DNA of 64,000 nt from Mesostigma viride (Eukaryota > Streptophyta > Mesostigmatophyceae > Mesostigmatales > Mesostigmataceae). Numbering within the stretch: position 1 is the first letter of the stretch; every line of letters starts with the position of its first letter. The notes below the pieces were generated by a model. The model was not told where the DNA came from. It searched no databases and saw only the letters and a program-made list of their open reading frames with translations. Location: the NCBI GenBank assembly GCA_009746045.1, contig RPFO01000310.1:167503-231502 (forward strand), written 5' to 3'. Positions 1-9,595 of the stretch are shown one piece after another. Both the position numbers and the translations under genes were made by a program.

Positions 1-543
1 CCTCACCCAGCACCGGTACTACTGGGCCTTAATTCCTGGGTCTCTTTCCTGACGGCATTTGGGCCGATGTTTTCCTCACTGTAGACAGGCATGACAATGC
101 TGATGATGTGGCTCACTACCACGCGTACCTGGATGTTCTTATGGCCACGCGCGGCACCTTCCAGACTGATGGCAACTAGATAGTGGGCCCTAGGCCCGAC
201 CTGAGGGTGTTGTCCCTCCGGTATATAGAGTCGCCCTCAGAGCTTGGCTAGTTGGTTGGTCGTTCCTGGTCCTTATAGTGTTAACGTTGTTTCCTCTGTG
301 TGTCCTGCCTAGTGCCGTCCCTCCCGGCAAGGCCTCCGTGCCAGGCAGTTAGGGGAACCTCACACCACGCTTGGTGCTGGTAAGCCCAGCTACACCATTC
401 GGGGTGGACCCGAGGTTAACATGTTTTTGCTTTGGGCGTTGGATGGTCCTTCGACTGTGGTGGGCTCAGTTAGTCTAAGTCTCCCGCCTGTAGCCTAAGG
501 GGACACGTGTCAGCACCGCCAGCACCCAATTGGGTACTGGGAC
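1..543. other. flank of the TE nest; remnant of an older element
   Basis: No complete gene is visible. Positions 45-179 are open for 44 codons on the plus strand and end in TAG. The peptide (FPDGIWADVFLTVDRHD near its start) resembles in style the C-terminal part of the extra ORF after pol in the Gypsy element at 44-45 kb, which has YWPTGTWVDLAQTR. It may be the tail of a related older Gypsy element, but this is weak. The last five bases (539-543, GGGAC) are the target duplication of Copia-4. Confidence 0.35.
539..543. repeat. Copia-4 target site duplication, left copy (GGGAC)
   Basis: GGGAC directly precedes the LTR start AGTTAACG. The partner is at 30408-30412, where it reads GTCCC because that end of the element is inverted. 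The exact 5-bp match fixes the LTR ends and shows that the two distant, oppositely oriented LTRs belong to one insertion. Confidence 0.85.
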
Positions 544-1241
544 AGTTAACGCCAAGGGCATTGGCGTGTTCCTGATTTGGCATATCTCTGCGATTCCAGC
601 GGCACCGGAACGAGTTCATTCCGACAAGTATCAAGAAAGTTATGGTGTTCCGACTTCCCGGTCGCGCGCGAGCGCGAGCCGGCTGTTCTTCTAAGTCGTG
701 CGTGAATATGTGCCGACGGCATATGGGGTCGACAGTAATTCCTGGGCTGACAGGAATTAGGTGCTGAACCTACGACGGTATTGGATTAATACGTCGTACG
801 CAGGAAATAGGAGCCTTAACCTGTGGTCTGTTGGTACCGCAGGCTTAGTCCTAGACTATTGGGTGCAGACGCAATAATCACTGTGGACTGTACTCTGTGG
901 TCACTGTGCCTGTATGGCAGACCTACTGTATAGGATCTGGACGCTGTACAGGTTGTTAATACTGTACCGGGGGTGTTAATACTGAGCAGGCCCTACGAGG
1001 CTGCTCAGGCCTAGCAAAGCACAGTGCACAAGTATATAAAGAATAGGCCAGTGCCAATTGGTCATCTCTAATTGCGAGACCGCCTCACGTGTGTTGCCTT
1101 GACTTGGCAAACTCGTGTCTAAGCCTCAAGTGTCTGAGCGCTGTAACATTATCCAATTTTAACAAAGCTCCGTTCCAACCATATTCACACATTGCTGCAT
1201 TGCAACCATATCCTTATACATTGCGTTTAAAAACGTTAACT
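544..1241 (+). repeat. 5' LTR of Copia-4
   Basis: This 698-bp block matches, in inverse orientation and with few differences, positions 30413-31111. It begins AGTTAACGCC and ends CGTTAACT, so its termini are AGTTA...TAACT and not TG...CA. A TATA-like box (GTATATAAAG, about 1031-1040) lies roughly 200 bp before the end, a plausible retrotransposon promoter. In the present arrangement it faces its partner LTR as an inverted repeat 30 kb away; undoing the inversion makes both direct. Confidence 0.85.
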
Positions 1242-1441
1242 CAAATTACAAGCAGTCTCGACGGAACGACCAGGAGGGTTGTTGCTGTGTGCTGCGTGCA
1301 GCGTTAACGACGTGGTGAAACTCGTCGGGTGTCGAATGGTGCAGGAAGAACCACGGCAGCAGAATTTCCGGTTTCCTCGGCAGTCTTCTGGTGGTTCTAT
1401 ATCCCCTGAATTGCGTCGTGTGGTTTGACATTTATCCTTAT
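1242..1441 (+). other. Copia-4 leader, interrupted by Copia-1
   Basis: This is the sequence between the Copia-4 5' LTR and the Copia-1 insertion. It should hold the primer-binding site, but the bases after the LTR (CAAATTACAAGCAG) do not begin with the usual TGG. A short ATG frame opens at about 1337 and stops at about 1430. The Copia-4 interior resumes at 11190 after the duplicated CTTAT (1437-1441 and 11185-11189). Confidence 0.6.
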
Positions 1442-2093
1442 AGTTAGCATATTGGGGCACCAATGTGCTAGATGGATGCAGGTTGAGGAGACCTTTCCAA
1501 CGCCGTGTCAACCGCCTAGAACAGACAAGGGACGAGAAAGTTATCAAGTCCCGAATTAGTACTGCCGACCGGTGGGCGAGGGCGGTGCACTCTCAGGGCA
1601 TAGTGGACAGGACACGTGGCAGGCCGTGCCTGCACAGGCTTAGCCTGGACTCTCACGTGACTGGGACACAGTGTACTGAGGGCTCAACGGTACTGTGGCT
1701 AGTAGAAGCCAGTAACCAGCCAGCAGGTCTGCAAGGATGTAAGTCCTTGCAGGACTGTGGCAGGTCCTGTGCTGTCCTAGACACAGGATAGCCAGAGATT
1801 CCTGTATGCTGCCTGCAACGAGGATGCAAGGCAGCGATACGAGGCTCTGGCAATGTAGCCCAGCGTTGCTCATGACCGAGGAACAAGGATGGAACGAGGT
1901 TGCATATAGCTCGAGGCTCAACGAGGCAACGAGCGTCTTCACACACGAACCTTGGTCGTCACGACGAGTGGCGAGCCTATCGAGGGTCGTAGGCCTGGTG
2001 TGAGGATAAAGGTTGCTAGCCAGCAGCCTAGGGTCATTCCAGCCGGCAAGGACCAGGAGCTCACAAGCTCTGCTGACGAGTTGCTGCGCAAAT
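1442..2093 (+). repeat. 5' LTR of Copia-1
   Basis: It starts AGTTAGCATATTGG and ends GCGCAAAT; the exact duplication CTTAT outside both LTRs fixes these ends. The interior then starts CGTACTATTGCTTCC, which aligns with the interior start of Copia-2 (CGTATTATTGTCTCC) and shows no classical TGG primer-binding site. It differs from the 3' LTR at a few positions, including a 4-5-bp indel near 1858. Confidence 0.9.
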
Positions 2094-2116
2094 CGTACTA
2101 TTGCTTCCACGCTTTC

Positions 2117-4612
2117 ATGTCTGGTTCATCGTCAAGCAGCCACGGTGCTGGTGAGGCGAACGAGCAGAGAGACGCGCAAGCGTTTTTCCCCTACCGTAAC
2201 CAAGCAAACGCTCCAACATTCGTGCAAGCGGCCTACGTAGCGAGGCACTTGGCAGAAGAGGGGTGGGTGGCGGTGAGTGGGGGAGGCAACAGGCCAGCGG
2301 CGGCGGACCCGATTATCCAACGGGCTCGCGTCGTGATTTCTCCAGGTGAGACGGGGCGAGTGGCGGTGGAAGAGTTGGTGCGGCTACGTGACGCGCTAGC
2401 TGAAACTGCTAATCGTGTGGAGGTCGCTTATCAGGGCGCCCATATCACACTTGCCGGTCTCGACCTAGCCAGGGAGGCGCTTAGCCAGATTGTGGCAACA
2501 GCGCTCGGCAGCACCCGGCTGTTTAACCCATACTCCGTCAAGTGTATCCATTTGGATACACTTGCACCCCCCGCCACGTGGCAAAATATTGCGCGAGCGC
2601 CGCGCCATCGGGTACGGATGTAAGTGGTCAGGCAACTCGGGACAGACCCAATGTGAACGTAAATGCATAGGTTGGTGGGATAATTGCGCCATAGCCACCT
2701 AAATACCACGTTGCCAGGCTGTGCATCACGTGACTTTTGCTAACATTTTTGACCGTTGCGCGCGCGCATAGCGAGATATGGCTGTCAACGTGCCATTTGG
2801 TGGAAATTTTGGGTTCCGCAGCTTTAAATGGGTCAGATGATGACCCCTGAACGATGATGCATTATGTTGATTCGTAAAGAATGATCAGATTCACGGAACT
2901 GTGAAAATACGCAGTGGTTATTATCTCTGTCTTGGTCGCCACCATCAGACGAGACGTCCCGTTTGGTATCGTCTGTTTCTTTTTGGTTTCTTGGTAGCTT
3001 CTTTCCGCCTGGGCCTTACATTGTTTTACGGAAGTCCGCTGCGCACCATCTGCTGGGAACGTCGACGCGTTAGACGTCATCTTTGCATAGATAAATCAAC
3101 ATGGTTATCATGACGGATGCATGGATAGAGCGGCTATGGCTGCCTGTGCCACTAGCATCAGTATCCGGGACGTATGAGCATGTCGGCCAGCGGAACCCGG
3201 CTAGGTCGTGATCGAGGCAGGTACGGCGATTCGTTTTCGTGTTGGTTGCATGGAAACTCGTACGTTCATACATGTCTGATGGTGGATATATTAGTGGTAA
3301 TTGCAACTGCCTTCCATGCCTGCTCAAGGAGGGGTATTAGCCATTATGTTGCACAGTTTGTGGCATTTCTTGGGGGATACCGTTCAGTGAGTGTCAGGTG
3401 GCTTCATATTTGTATTCCAGCATATTTGGCAGTCTATTGTGGTCAATTATATTGCATCATTGTATGGCATGGCATAGTTGGCTGTTTGTGCGCGCGCAAG
3501 CCACACACGTAAACGCGGGCATGGTATGGGTCAAATGGGCTATCCGGGTAGTTTGACCAAAGGAAAGCACCATTGGACTATCCAACTAAATTGTCCAATG
3601 TTGGGTTTGAGGTTTCTGACCCTCCCCTCAGTAGAAGGGGGGGGGGTATAGTTTTTCTTGGCACAAAATGATCGTCTTTTGGCTCACTTTGACTGAAGGT
3701 ATCATCCAAAGTACTCATCAGACTCATGATATTATTGCATATTATGAAAGCCCTTGAAGTGTAGATACTCCTAGCATCTTGGTTTGGGGTATTCGGAGTT
3801 GTGGTCTATGAGTTATGATTTTTGGCAATTTTAGGGGTCTGAAAGTGCCAAAAATGGCCTGACGGAGTATGGGTTAACCACTGGGTGGCGACAGCGGTGC
3901 TAGGAGAGGGGGTACCAGACGCCGACATCATCCGGAACGCGCGTGCTCGGCAGACGGTAAATCCTTGGAGCACGGCAGAGGTGTTTGCCCAAACAATTGA
4001 GAATCTTGTTGCTGTCCTTTTGCAAGAGTCGAGAGGGTACGCAGACAGGTTTTATATTACCACGCAGCCTTTCGGGGTATACTCAAGGCTTGATACACCG
4101 AGGCCGGAAACCACCACTGCGTGGGGTCCGGAGGTGGAGATTGTCGCAGGGGTCGAGAAGACGCCTGAAGACGTCCACTTTGAGTGGACTGACAAGCCAG
4201 AGGGCTCCGTCAAGCGCTCAGCCCAGCAGATAAACGAGGGCGACGGCACTACCGAGACCTACGAGGCAAGGCAGAGAGCTGATCTGCATATACCTCGTGA
4301 GGCGACTCACGAGTACGACCGTTACGGCCGAGGCGAGCAGAACGAGCTTGTCGGCGGCGGTAAGCGGTGGTGCGCAATCTTGCTTGGCATCGCAACCCAG
4401 GCGAGACACAACATCCAGTCGAACGCAAGGAAGACGGGCGACCTGTGACCTGCGTGCTGGGAGAGTTTAACCCAGACCTCCAGATTGTCGCAGAGGCAGC
4501 AGCAGCCACACGGTTGCTGAGGGTGTTGAGCAGCGTCCAGACCGTGAGGAGGGGCAGGCGAGTGCAAGCCAGGAGGCGGCCTCGTCTGGAGTAAGTGCGT
4601 GAGCCTGAGTGG
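2117..4612 (+). pseudogene. Copia-1 ORF0 (extra ORF before gag), split by a DNA transposon
   Basis: ATG at 2117 begins MSGSSSSSHGAG. The frame runs to the TTAA at 2523-2526, and coding resumes at 3878 after the 1347-bp insertion plus one TTAA copy. Removing these restores the frame exactly: RLFN is followed by HWVATAVLGEG, matching RLFNHQVATSVLGAG in Copia-2 ORF0. A one-base loss near 4370 shifts the frame again, so homology continues in another frame (DGRPV motif) to about 4610. The function is unknown. Shared blocks with Copia-2 include FVQAAY.AR.L, GWVAV, LDLAREAL.QIVA, NPWS.AEV and ESRG.ADR. It sits where plain Copia elements have only a leader. Confidence 0.75.
2527..3873. mobile_element. 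piggyBac-type non-autonomous TTAA transposon
   Basis: The 1347-bp insert is flanked by TTAA on both sides (2523-2526 and 3874-3877). It has perfect 14-bp terminal inverted repeats CCCATACTCCGTCA, with the right end reading TGACGGAGTATGGG. TTAA duplication and a CCC...GGG terminus are hallmarks of the piggyBac superfamily. Subterminal palindromes are present: AAGTGTATCC/GGATACACTT at about 2537-2560 and ATTTTTGGCA/TGCCAAAAAT near 3820-3855. No transposase ORF is visible, so it would need a helper. The host ORF0 reads through in frame if it is removed. Confidence 0.88.
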
Positions 4613-4655
4613 GTTCCAGCGGCCATATCTGCGTGTGTTTTCTGTGTATTCTATA

Positions 4656-6003
4656 ATGCTTCGTAACACGCGCGGGGCGGCAGCGGGAGCGGGGCGGGAG
4701 CGGGGGATGGCGGGGGTGAGGCAAGGGCAGACACGGGAGCCCCGCCAACGTCGTGCCAGAGGGACAGGCAATCCCAACGGCAGAGGGCGTCAATGGCAGG
4801 AGGGCGTCCAACCGGAAGAGGAAAGAGGTGGCACAAGGGGAGGAGCGTGCAGGGTGGCCAACCGACGGCGTGGTGCTGACGGGGGAGGGCCAGAATGATG
4901 CTGAACGGCAAGCACCTGGTAAGAGACCATGTGTGCCTCCGTCTGGTGTTCCTGCAGCTCATGTTCCTGCGCCATTAGCACCAGTAGGAGCTGCTGTCAT
5001 TGGCAGTGACCCTCGTGCTTTGCCTGGGACTAGACCTCATATGAGTGCTGTGGCTGTGATGAATGGCCAGAAGCCTCTCAAGCCTCCTGTGGGACAGGAA
5101 GAGCTAGACAAGTGGTTGGAGGATATGGAGCTAGTTTCATGCTCTGTAGATCCCACTGTCAACCTTGTGCAGGTATTCCACACATCCACGACTAATAGGG
5201 ATTCAAGTGAGAGGGTGAGGGACAAGGCTAGGCAGGCTGTCAAGGACAAGCTGACTTGGTCTCAGTTCCTAGAGGGCCTACGTCAGGAGTTTTCTGATAA
5301 GGTACTCAACCTCACTAATCACTATAAGCTCAGCTATGATACCTTTGAGATCAAGGGCACAATAGCTGAGGAGCTGCAGCGGCTCACACGCATCAGGGAG
5401 AAGGGGGCCAAGCATGGCTTCAATCTGACTGATAGAGCAGTGGCAGATTACTTCCTGGATCGCATGGGGCTGAGTGTGGATGGGAGAAATGCAGCTAGGA
5501 TGTTTGCTGATCAGACAGATGGGACGTGGCCAGCCTTGCAAAAGGTTATTTTCAATATCCGTCCATCTGACAATGCTGCTTGCAAGGCAATCCAGGTGAC
5601 TGGTGCCCCTTCAGCCTCCGCTCATCAGGTCCATGGTGACGCCCCTGGGCAGGGTGCTCAGGGAGAAACCAGACCTAGTAGGCGTCAGAGGGCTAACAGG
5701 CGCAGGCAGAATGGTAACCAGGGTGGCAAGGGCCAGCAGCAGGGATCCAAAGGCAAGGGTCAGCAGCAGGCTGGTGGTCACCAGGGTGGTCAGCAGAACA
5801 AGGGTGGCCAAGGGCAAGGCAAGAGCCAGGGCCAGGGCACCCAGGCCAGTCAGAGCAGCCAGAACCAGGGTGGCCTGAAGAAGGCTGCTGCTGGGAAGGA
5901 TGACAAGTGCTTTGGATGTGGCAGGACGGGTCATTGGCGACGTGACTGCCCAGACCAGGCCAAGTCTGCTGGAGCAGGCTCTGGCCAGGTGGGTAAGCCA
6001 TGA
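4656..6003 (+). pseudogene. gag: Copia-1 gag with CCHC zinc knuckle
   Basis: By analogy with Copia-2 (ATG at 14988 in the same context) translation would start at 4656 (MLRNTRGAAAG). That frame stops at 4898, and the conserved capsid part is read in the next frame from about 4860, so a frameshift lies between about 4750 and 4890. The conserved core includes MSAVAVMNGQKPL, LDKWLEDMELV, LTWSQFLEGL and DYFLDRMGLSVDGRN. A Gly/Gln/Lys-rich stretch follows, then one zinc knuckle CFGCGRTGHWRRDC at about 5911-5952, expected to bind RNA. The frame ends at TGA 6001-6003, directly in frame with pol. Confidence 0.8.
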
Positions 6004-6006
6004 CTT
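6001..6006 (+). promoter_or_regulatory. in-frame TGA-CTT stop between gag and pol, candidate readthrough site
   Basis: The gag frame ends CCA TGA CTT, and pol continues in the same frame. After the stop, the peptide LSPVNSQSPL matches SSPVNSQSPL after the equivalent stop of Copia-2 (16339). Copia-2 lacks an ATG close to this point, so conservation right behind the stop argues for translation through it. TGA followed by C, above all CTA as in Copia-2, is a known leaky stop context. Confidence 0.55.
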
Positions 6007-9000
6007 GAGATGTTGTCCCCTGTAAATAGTCAATCACCCCTAGTGGGACGAACAGTTGTACATAGTAATGGGGGTGTCCCTCTTGTGCAGCAGCAAGGGG
6101 TTGGGAATGATGAGGTGCTTCCACTCAATGATTGCAATAACGCTGCTGCAGCAGTGGAATTCCCTGTGCCTGTGGCAGGTGCAGGGTCTCCAGTTGTTGG
6201 GGTTGACTCTGGGAGTCAAGCCGCCAGACTGGAAGGACCTGCAGCTTCTGTGGGAACCGGGGCTGGCTCTGGGAGCCGAGCTACCTTGGAGGAGGTCCCT
6301 GGAGCAAGAGAACAGCAGGTGGGTCGTGCTATCCCAAGCACACAGTCTTTGTCACGTTCCTCTCTGTGCAGCCAGGCTGACAGGGGGTTGAGCTATGCTC
6401 AGGCTGGAAACACTCTACACCATATCTTTGGTCACTCTAAGCAGGCAGAGATGTTTGCTTGGAAGATTGGCAAGGAGCCTTTGCTAGAGGCCTGCAGTGC
6501 AGCTGCTCAGAATTGTGTCTGTCAGGAGAATGCTGTTCGCCTCCCACAGTCCCATGCCAGAGAACCTGCTAGAGAGCGGGGGGATATCCAGGTGGACATC
6601 CAACACATCAGGGGCATGTATCTGTTGGTGGGGGTGGATAGGTTTAGCAGATATAGGTTGCTGACCATTCTTCCTGGAATGCAGGAGCATCAGCTGTTGA
6701 TGGGTCTCCAGTCTTTGTTGCCAGGCTTTGGGGTGTACACCAAGGTGCAAGCTGACTTGCAGTTTGACTGCTTGATCAAGCTGGCTGACCAGCTTCCTTG
6801 TAAGTTGGTAGTGGTCCCTAGGGAATCCCATGGGCAGCAGGGAGCTGTAGAGAGATCTATACGTGAAGTAAAAACAGTGGTGCTAGCAGCTAGGAGTGTG
6901 CCTGTTGTGGCATCAGCTCTAGAGAAAGCAGCTTGGTGTAAGGGGATTGAGGAGCAGCTTAACCACAGGGTAACCTATTACTATGATGGTGTGGCAGTCT
7001 CTCCCCTGGCATTGCAGTTTGGTATGCTATCACAGGACGTGGTGGCAGCCTGCCTGAAGAAGGCAGACAGGGTGTTTTCCAGATTGAGGCGTAAGGACAA
7101 GGGTTGGAAAATGCTGAGGCCCCAGGTGGGACTGAGGGTCAGGATGTGGAAGGAACCGTCATTACCAGGCAAGCGTGGCAAGTGGCAAGATGGGCAGGTA
7201 ACCCATGTTGAGGAAGCTAACCATTCTTGTCTGGTGGCTTTGGAGAGTAATCCCAAGCACGTGTACAGGCTATCCTGGGCTCACGTCAAGGAGAGAAGGC
7301 CAACTGCAATCTGGCCTGAAGACGGCCCTGATCCTCCCTTGGAGGGAGATGAGCAGGATGAGAGCCAGGCAGCAGATGCTAACCCACCATGCTTGGATTA
7401 TGGTCTGTCCTGGATGGATGAGGGTGAGCAGGAGTCTGCTGAGACGTCTGTCACAAGGCCAGAGGTGGCCAGGGCTGCACCACAGTCCAGGGGGCTGCTT
7501 ATGGCGGACATCATTCGAGCTCTGCAGAACAGCAAGCGTGATCCCAAGGTATCTAAGCTCACGGGATGGGGGTCATGTGGGGCACCAGCACTAGAAGTGG
7601 ATACCAACTCACAGGTGTCCATTCTAAGGGTAGAGGATGCTGCAGGCTTGCAGTGGTCATCCCCTAGCTGCCTAGCTGTGTCTGATTTCTCTGGGAATGT
7701 GTCCATGAAGATCTTGGGAGAAGTGAGTGTGCCTATCCTGGGGGTGCCCACCACGTTCAGTGTGGTTGAAGGGTATCAGGGGCCTGCCATTCTAGGTCAG
7801 AACTTCTTGTGCTTACCAGGGGTGAGGATATCCTCTGAGGAGCTAGCATTAGAAGGGCAGGGCCGCCTTCCCTTGCAGAGATATCGCTACTCCCAGGGTC
7901 TTAGTGTGGCTGTAAGGGCTGTGAGGGGTCTAGAGGCAGAGGGTCCTGATACAAAGGAGCCCATTGCTGGGGACCTGCTGATCCTCCCTACTACGTTTGA
8001 CCCACGTGAGTTGGGTGTGCAGAGGTACCAGATCCCAGGAACGAGTCCTGTACCTTGGCGCAAGCTAGTGGAGATGATGCAAAGCCCCAAGATGGCTAAG
8101 GCATGGACTCTTGGCTTTGTTGCTTCTGGGCATGAGTGGATAGTTGCCAACTGTGCAGAGCCTGTGGATGTCCTCCCTGAGGATCACCAGCTGCTCAGAT
8201 TGATGTTTGTCCTCAAGCTCAAGGAGGTAGATGGCGTGCAGGTGCCACATGTTAGACCAGTTGTGACTGAGTACCATGGCACTGGACAGTTAGCAGATGA
8301 GGAGCTTTACACACCAGGGATGCTGCATGATACATGGAGGATTTTGTTGTGCATTTATTTGTCTTTTCTGCAGAAGGGGATACCCTATAGCTCTGTGTTG
8401 GTAGATTTCAAGAGGGCTTTTCTTAAGGGTGATCAGCAGGAAGCACAGGATACTTGGCGCACAATACCCCCTTTCTTTGTTAAGGTGCCTGCAGTGTGGA
8501 GGGCAGAGCTGAAGACGAGGTATTTGAGGATTCTCAAAGGCGTGGAAGGCCTTAGATCGAGTCCCATCATCTGGAGGAAGAGCTTGGAGAAGTACCTCAG
8601 GTCTGTCTGTGGTCTCTCAGTCTCTCCAGTTGATCCTTGTCTGTTTCAGGGTAGCTATGAGGGGCTGCCAGCGTTTGCCTCCCTGCATGGTGATGATCTG
8701 CATCTCCTGGGCCATCCCACTTGGCAAGAGTTGACTCTGGCCAGGATCCAGAAACGGTTTGAACTGGGTAAGATCCAGTACATGGTTGAGAATGAGCCCA
8801 TGGTGTTTTGTGGAATGCAGGCGACCTTGGTCCAAGCAGGGTACATGGTCCATCCAGCTGGAGGGTGGTAAGGATTATCCTCAGCAGATCATAGATGCCT
8901 TGCAGGAGCCCATCACCCAGGCCAGATGTGCAACAATACGAGGTATGTTGGCATGGCTGGCCAGCATTTGTGCTCCTGACCTGTTGGTACTGAGTCGGTT

Positions 9001-9595
9001 GACCGATTCCCAACTGGTTGAGGTGGGTGCTGAGAGAGTGGTAGAGGCTGTTCGCATGTCTCCCCCTCTCATGCTGGGTCCTTTGGATTTGTACAGGCCT
9101 TTTGACATGATGCTCTATGTGGACAGTTCTATGGATAGTAGGAAGGTCACAGAGGTCAGGGGCCGTGCAGCAGCATTAATATCCCTGGTGCAGGAACAGT
9201 CCTCTCTGGTCTGCTGGTACAGTCGGTTGCAGAACAGGGTAACTCCCAGCAGTGACATTGCTGAGTGCAGGGCAATCTGTGAAGGGCTTCATACTGCTCT
9301 TTACTTGAGGGAGCTATTTTACCAGCTATGTCAAGTGGCTTCCTGTCGGTTGCAGATGCACACACTGGTAAGAACTGACAGCATGGGCATGGTGCAGTTT
9401 GTGCACAGGCAGCTGGCCAGGAGCAGGGACCTTGATTATTTGTTGCTCAAGGAAATGTCTTGCTTAGCTAACATTGAACATGTGGCTGGCGTGGACAACC
9501 CTGCAGATGCTCTCACCAAGCTGGAGGAGAAGGCTGAGCTGCAATACCCTTTGCTTCGTGGGCTCATGGCCTCCAAGGGGGGAGGGCCAGAGTAG
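6004..9595 (+). pseudogene. pol: Copia-1 pol: integrase, protease, RT, RNase H in that order
   Basis: The first frame runs to 8871. A frameshift near 8845 moves the rest to the frame ending at 9595. Integrase comes first: HHIFGH near 6418, then D in QVDIQH (about 6592), D in QADLQFD (about 6753) and E in GAVERS (about 6849). An aspartic-protease-like domain follows: VDTNSQVS at about 7600, closing with AILGQNFL near 7790-7812. RT shows VDFKRAFLKGD (about 8401), GLRSSPIIWRK, DPCLF and HGDDLH (about 8686). RNase H shows YVDSSMDSRK, AECRAI, RTDSMGM and NPADALTKL (to about 9525). Ordinary Copia elements carry PR-IN-RT-RH, a DTG/DSG protease and YVDD, so order and motifs are atypical. Confidence 0.85.

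Noticed and set aside
1640-2110. Minus-strand ORFs inside the Copia-1 LTRs (also 10726-11300)
   Set aside because: They lie in LTR sequence, occur in both LTR copies with shifted frames and have no independent support.
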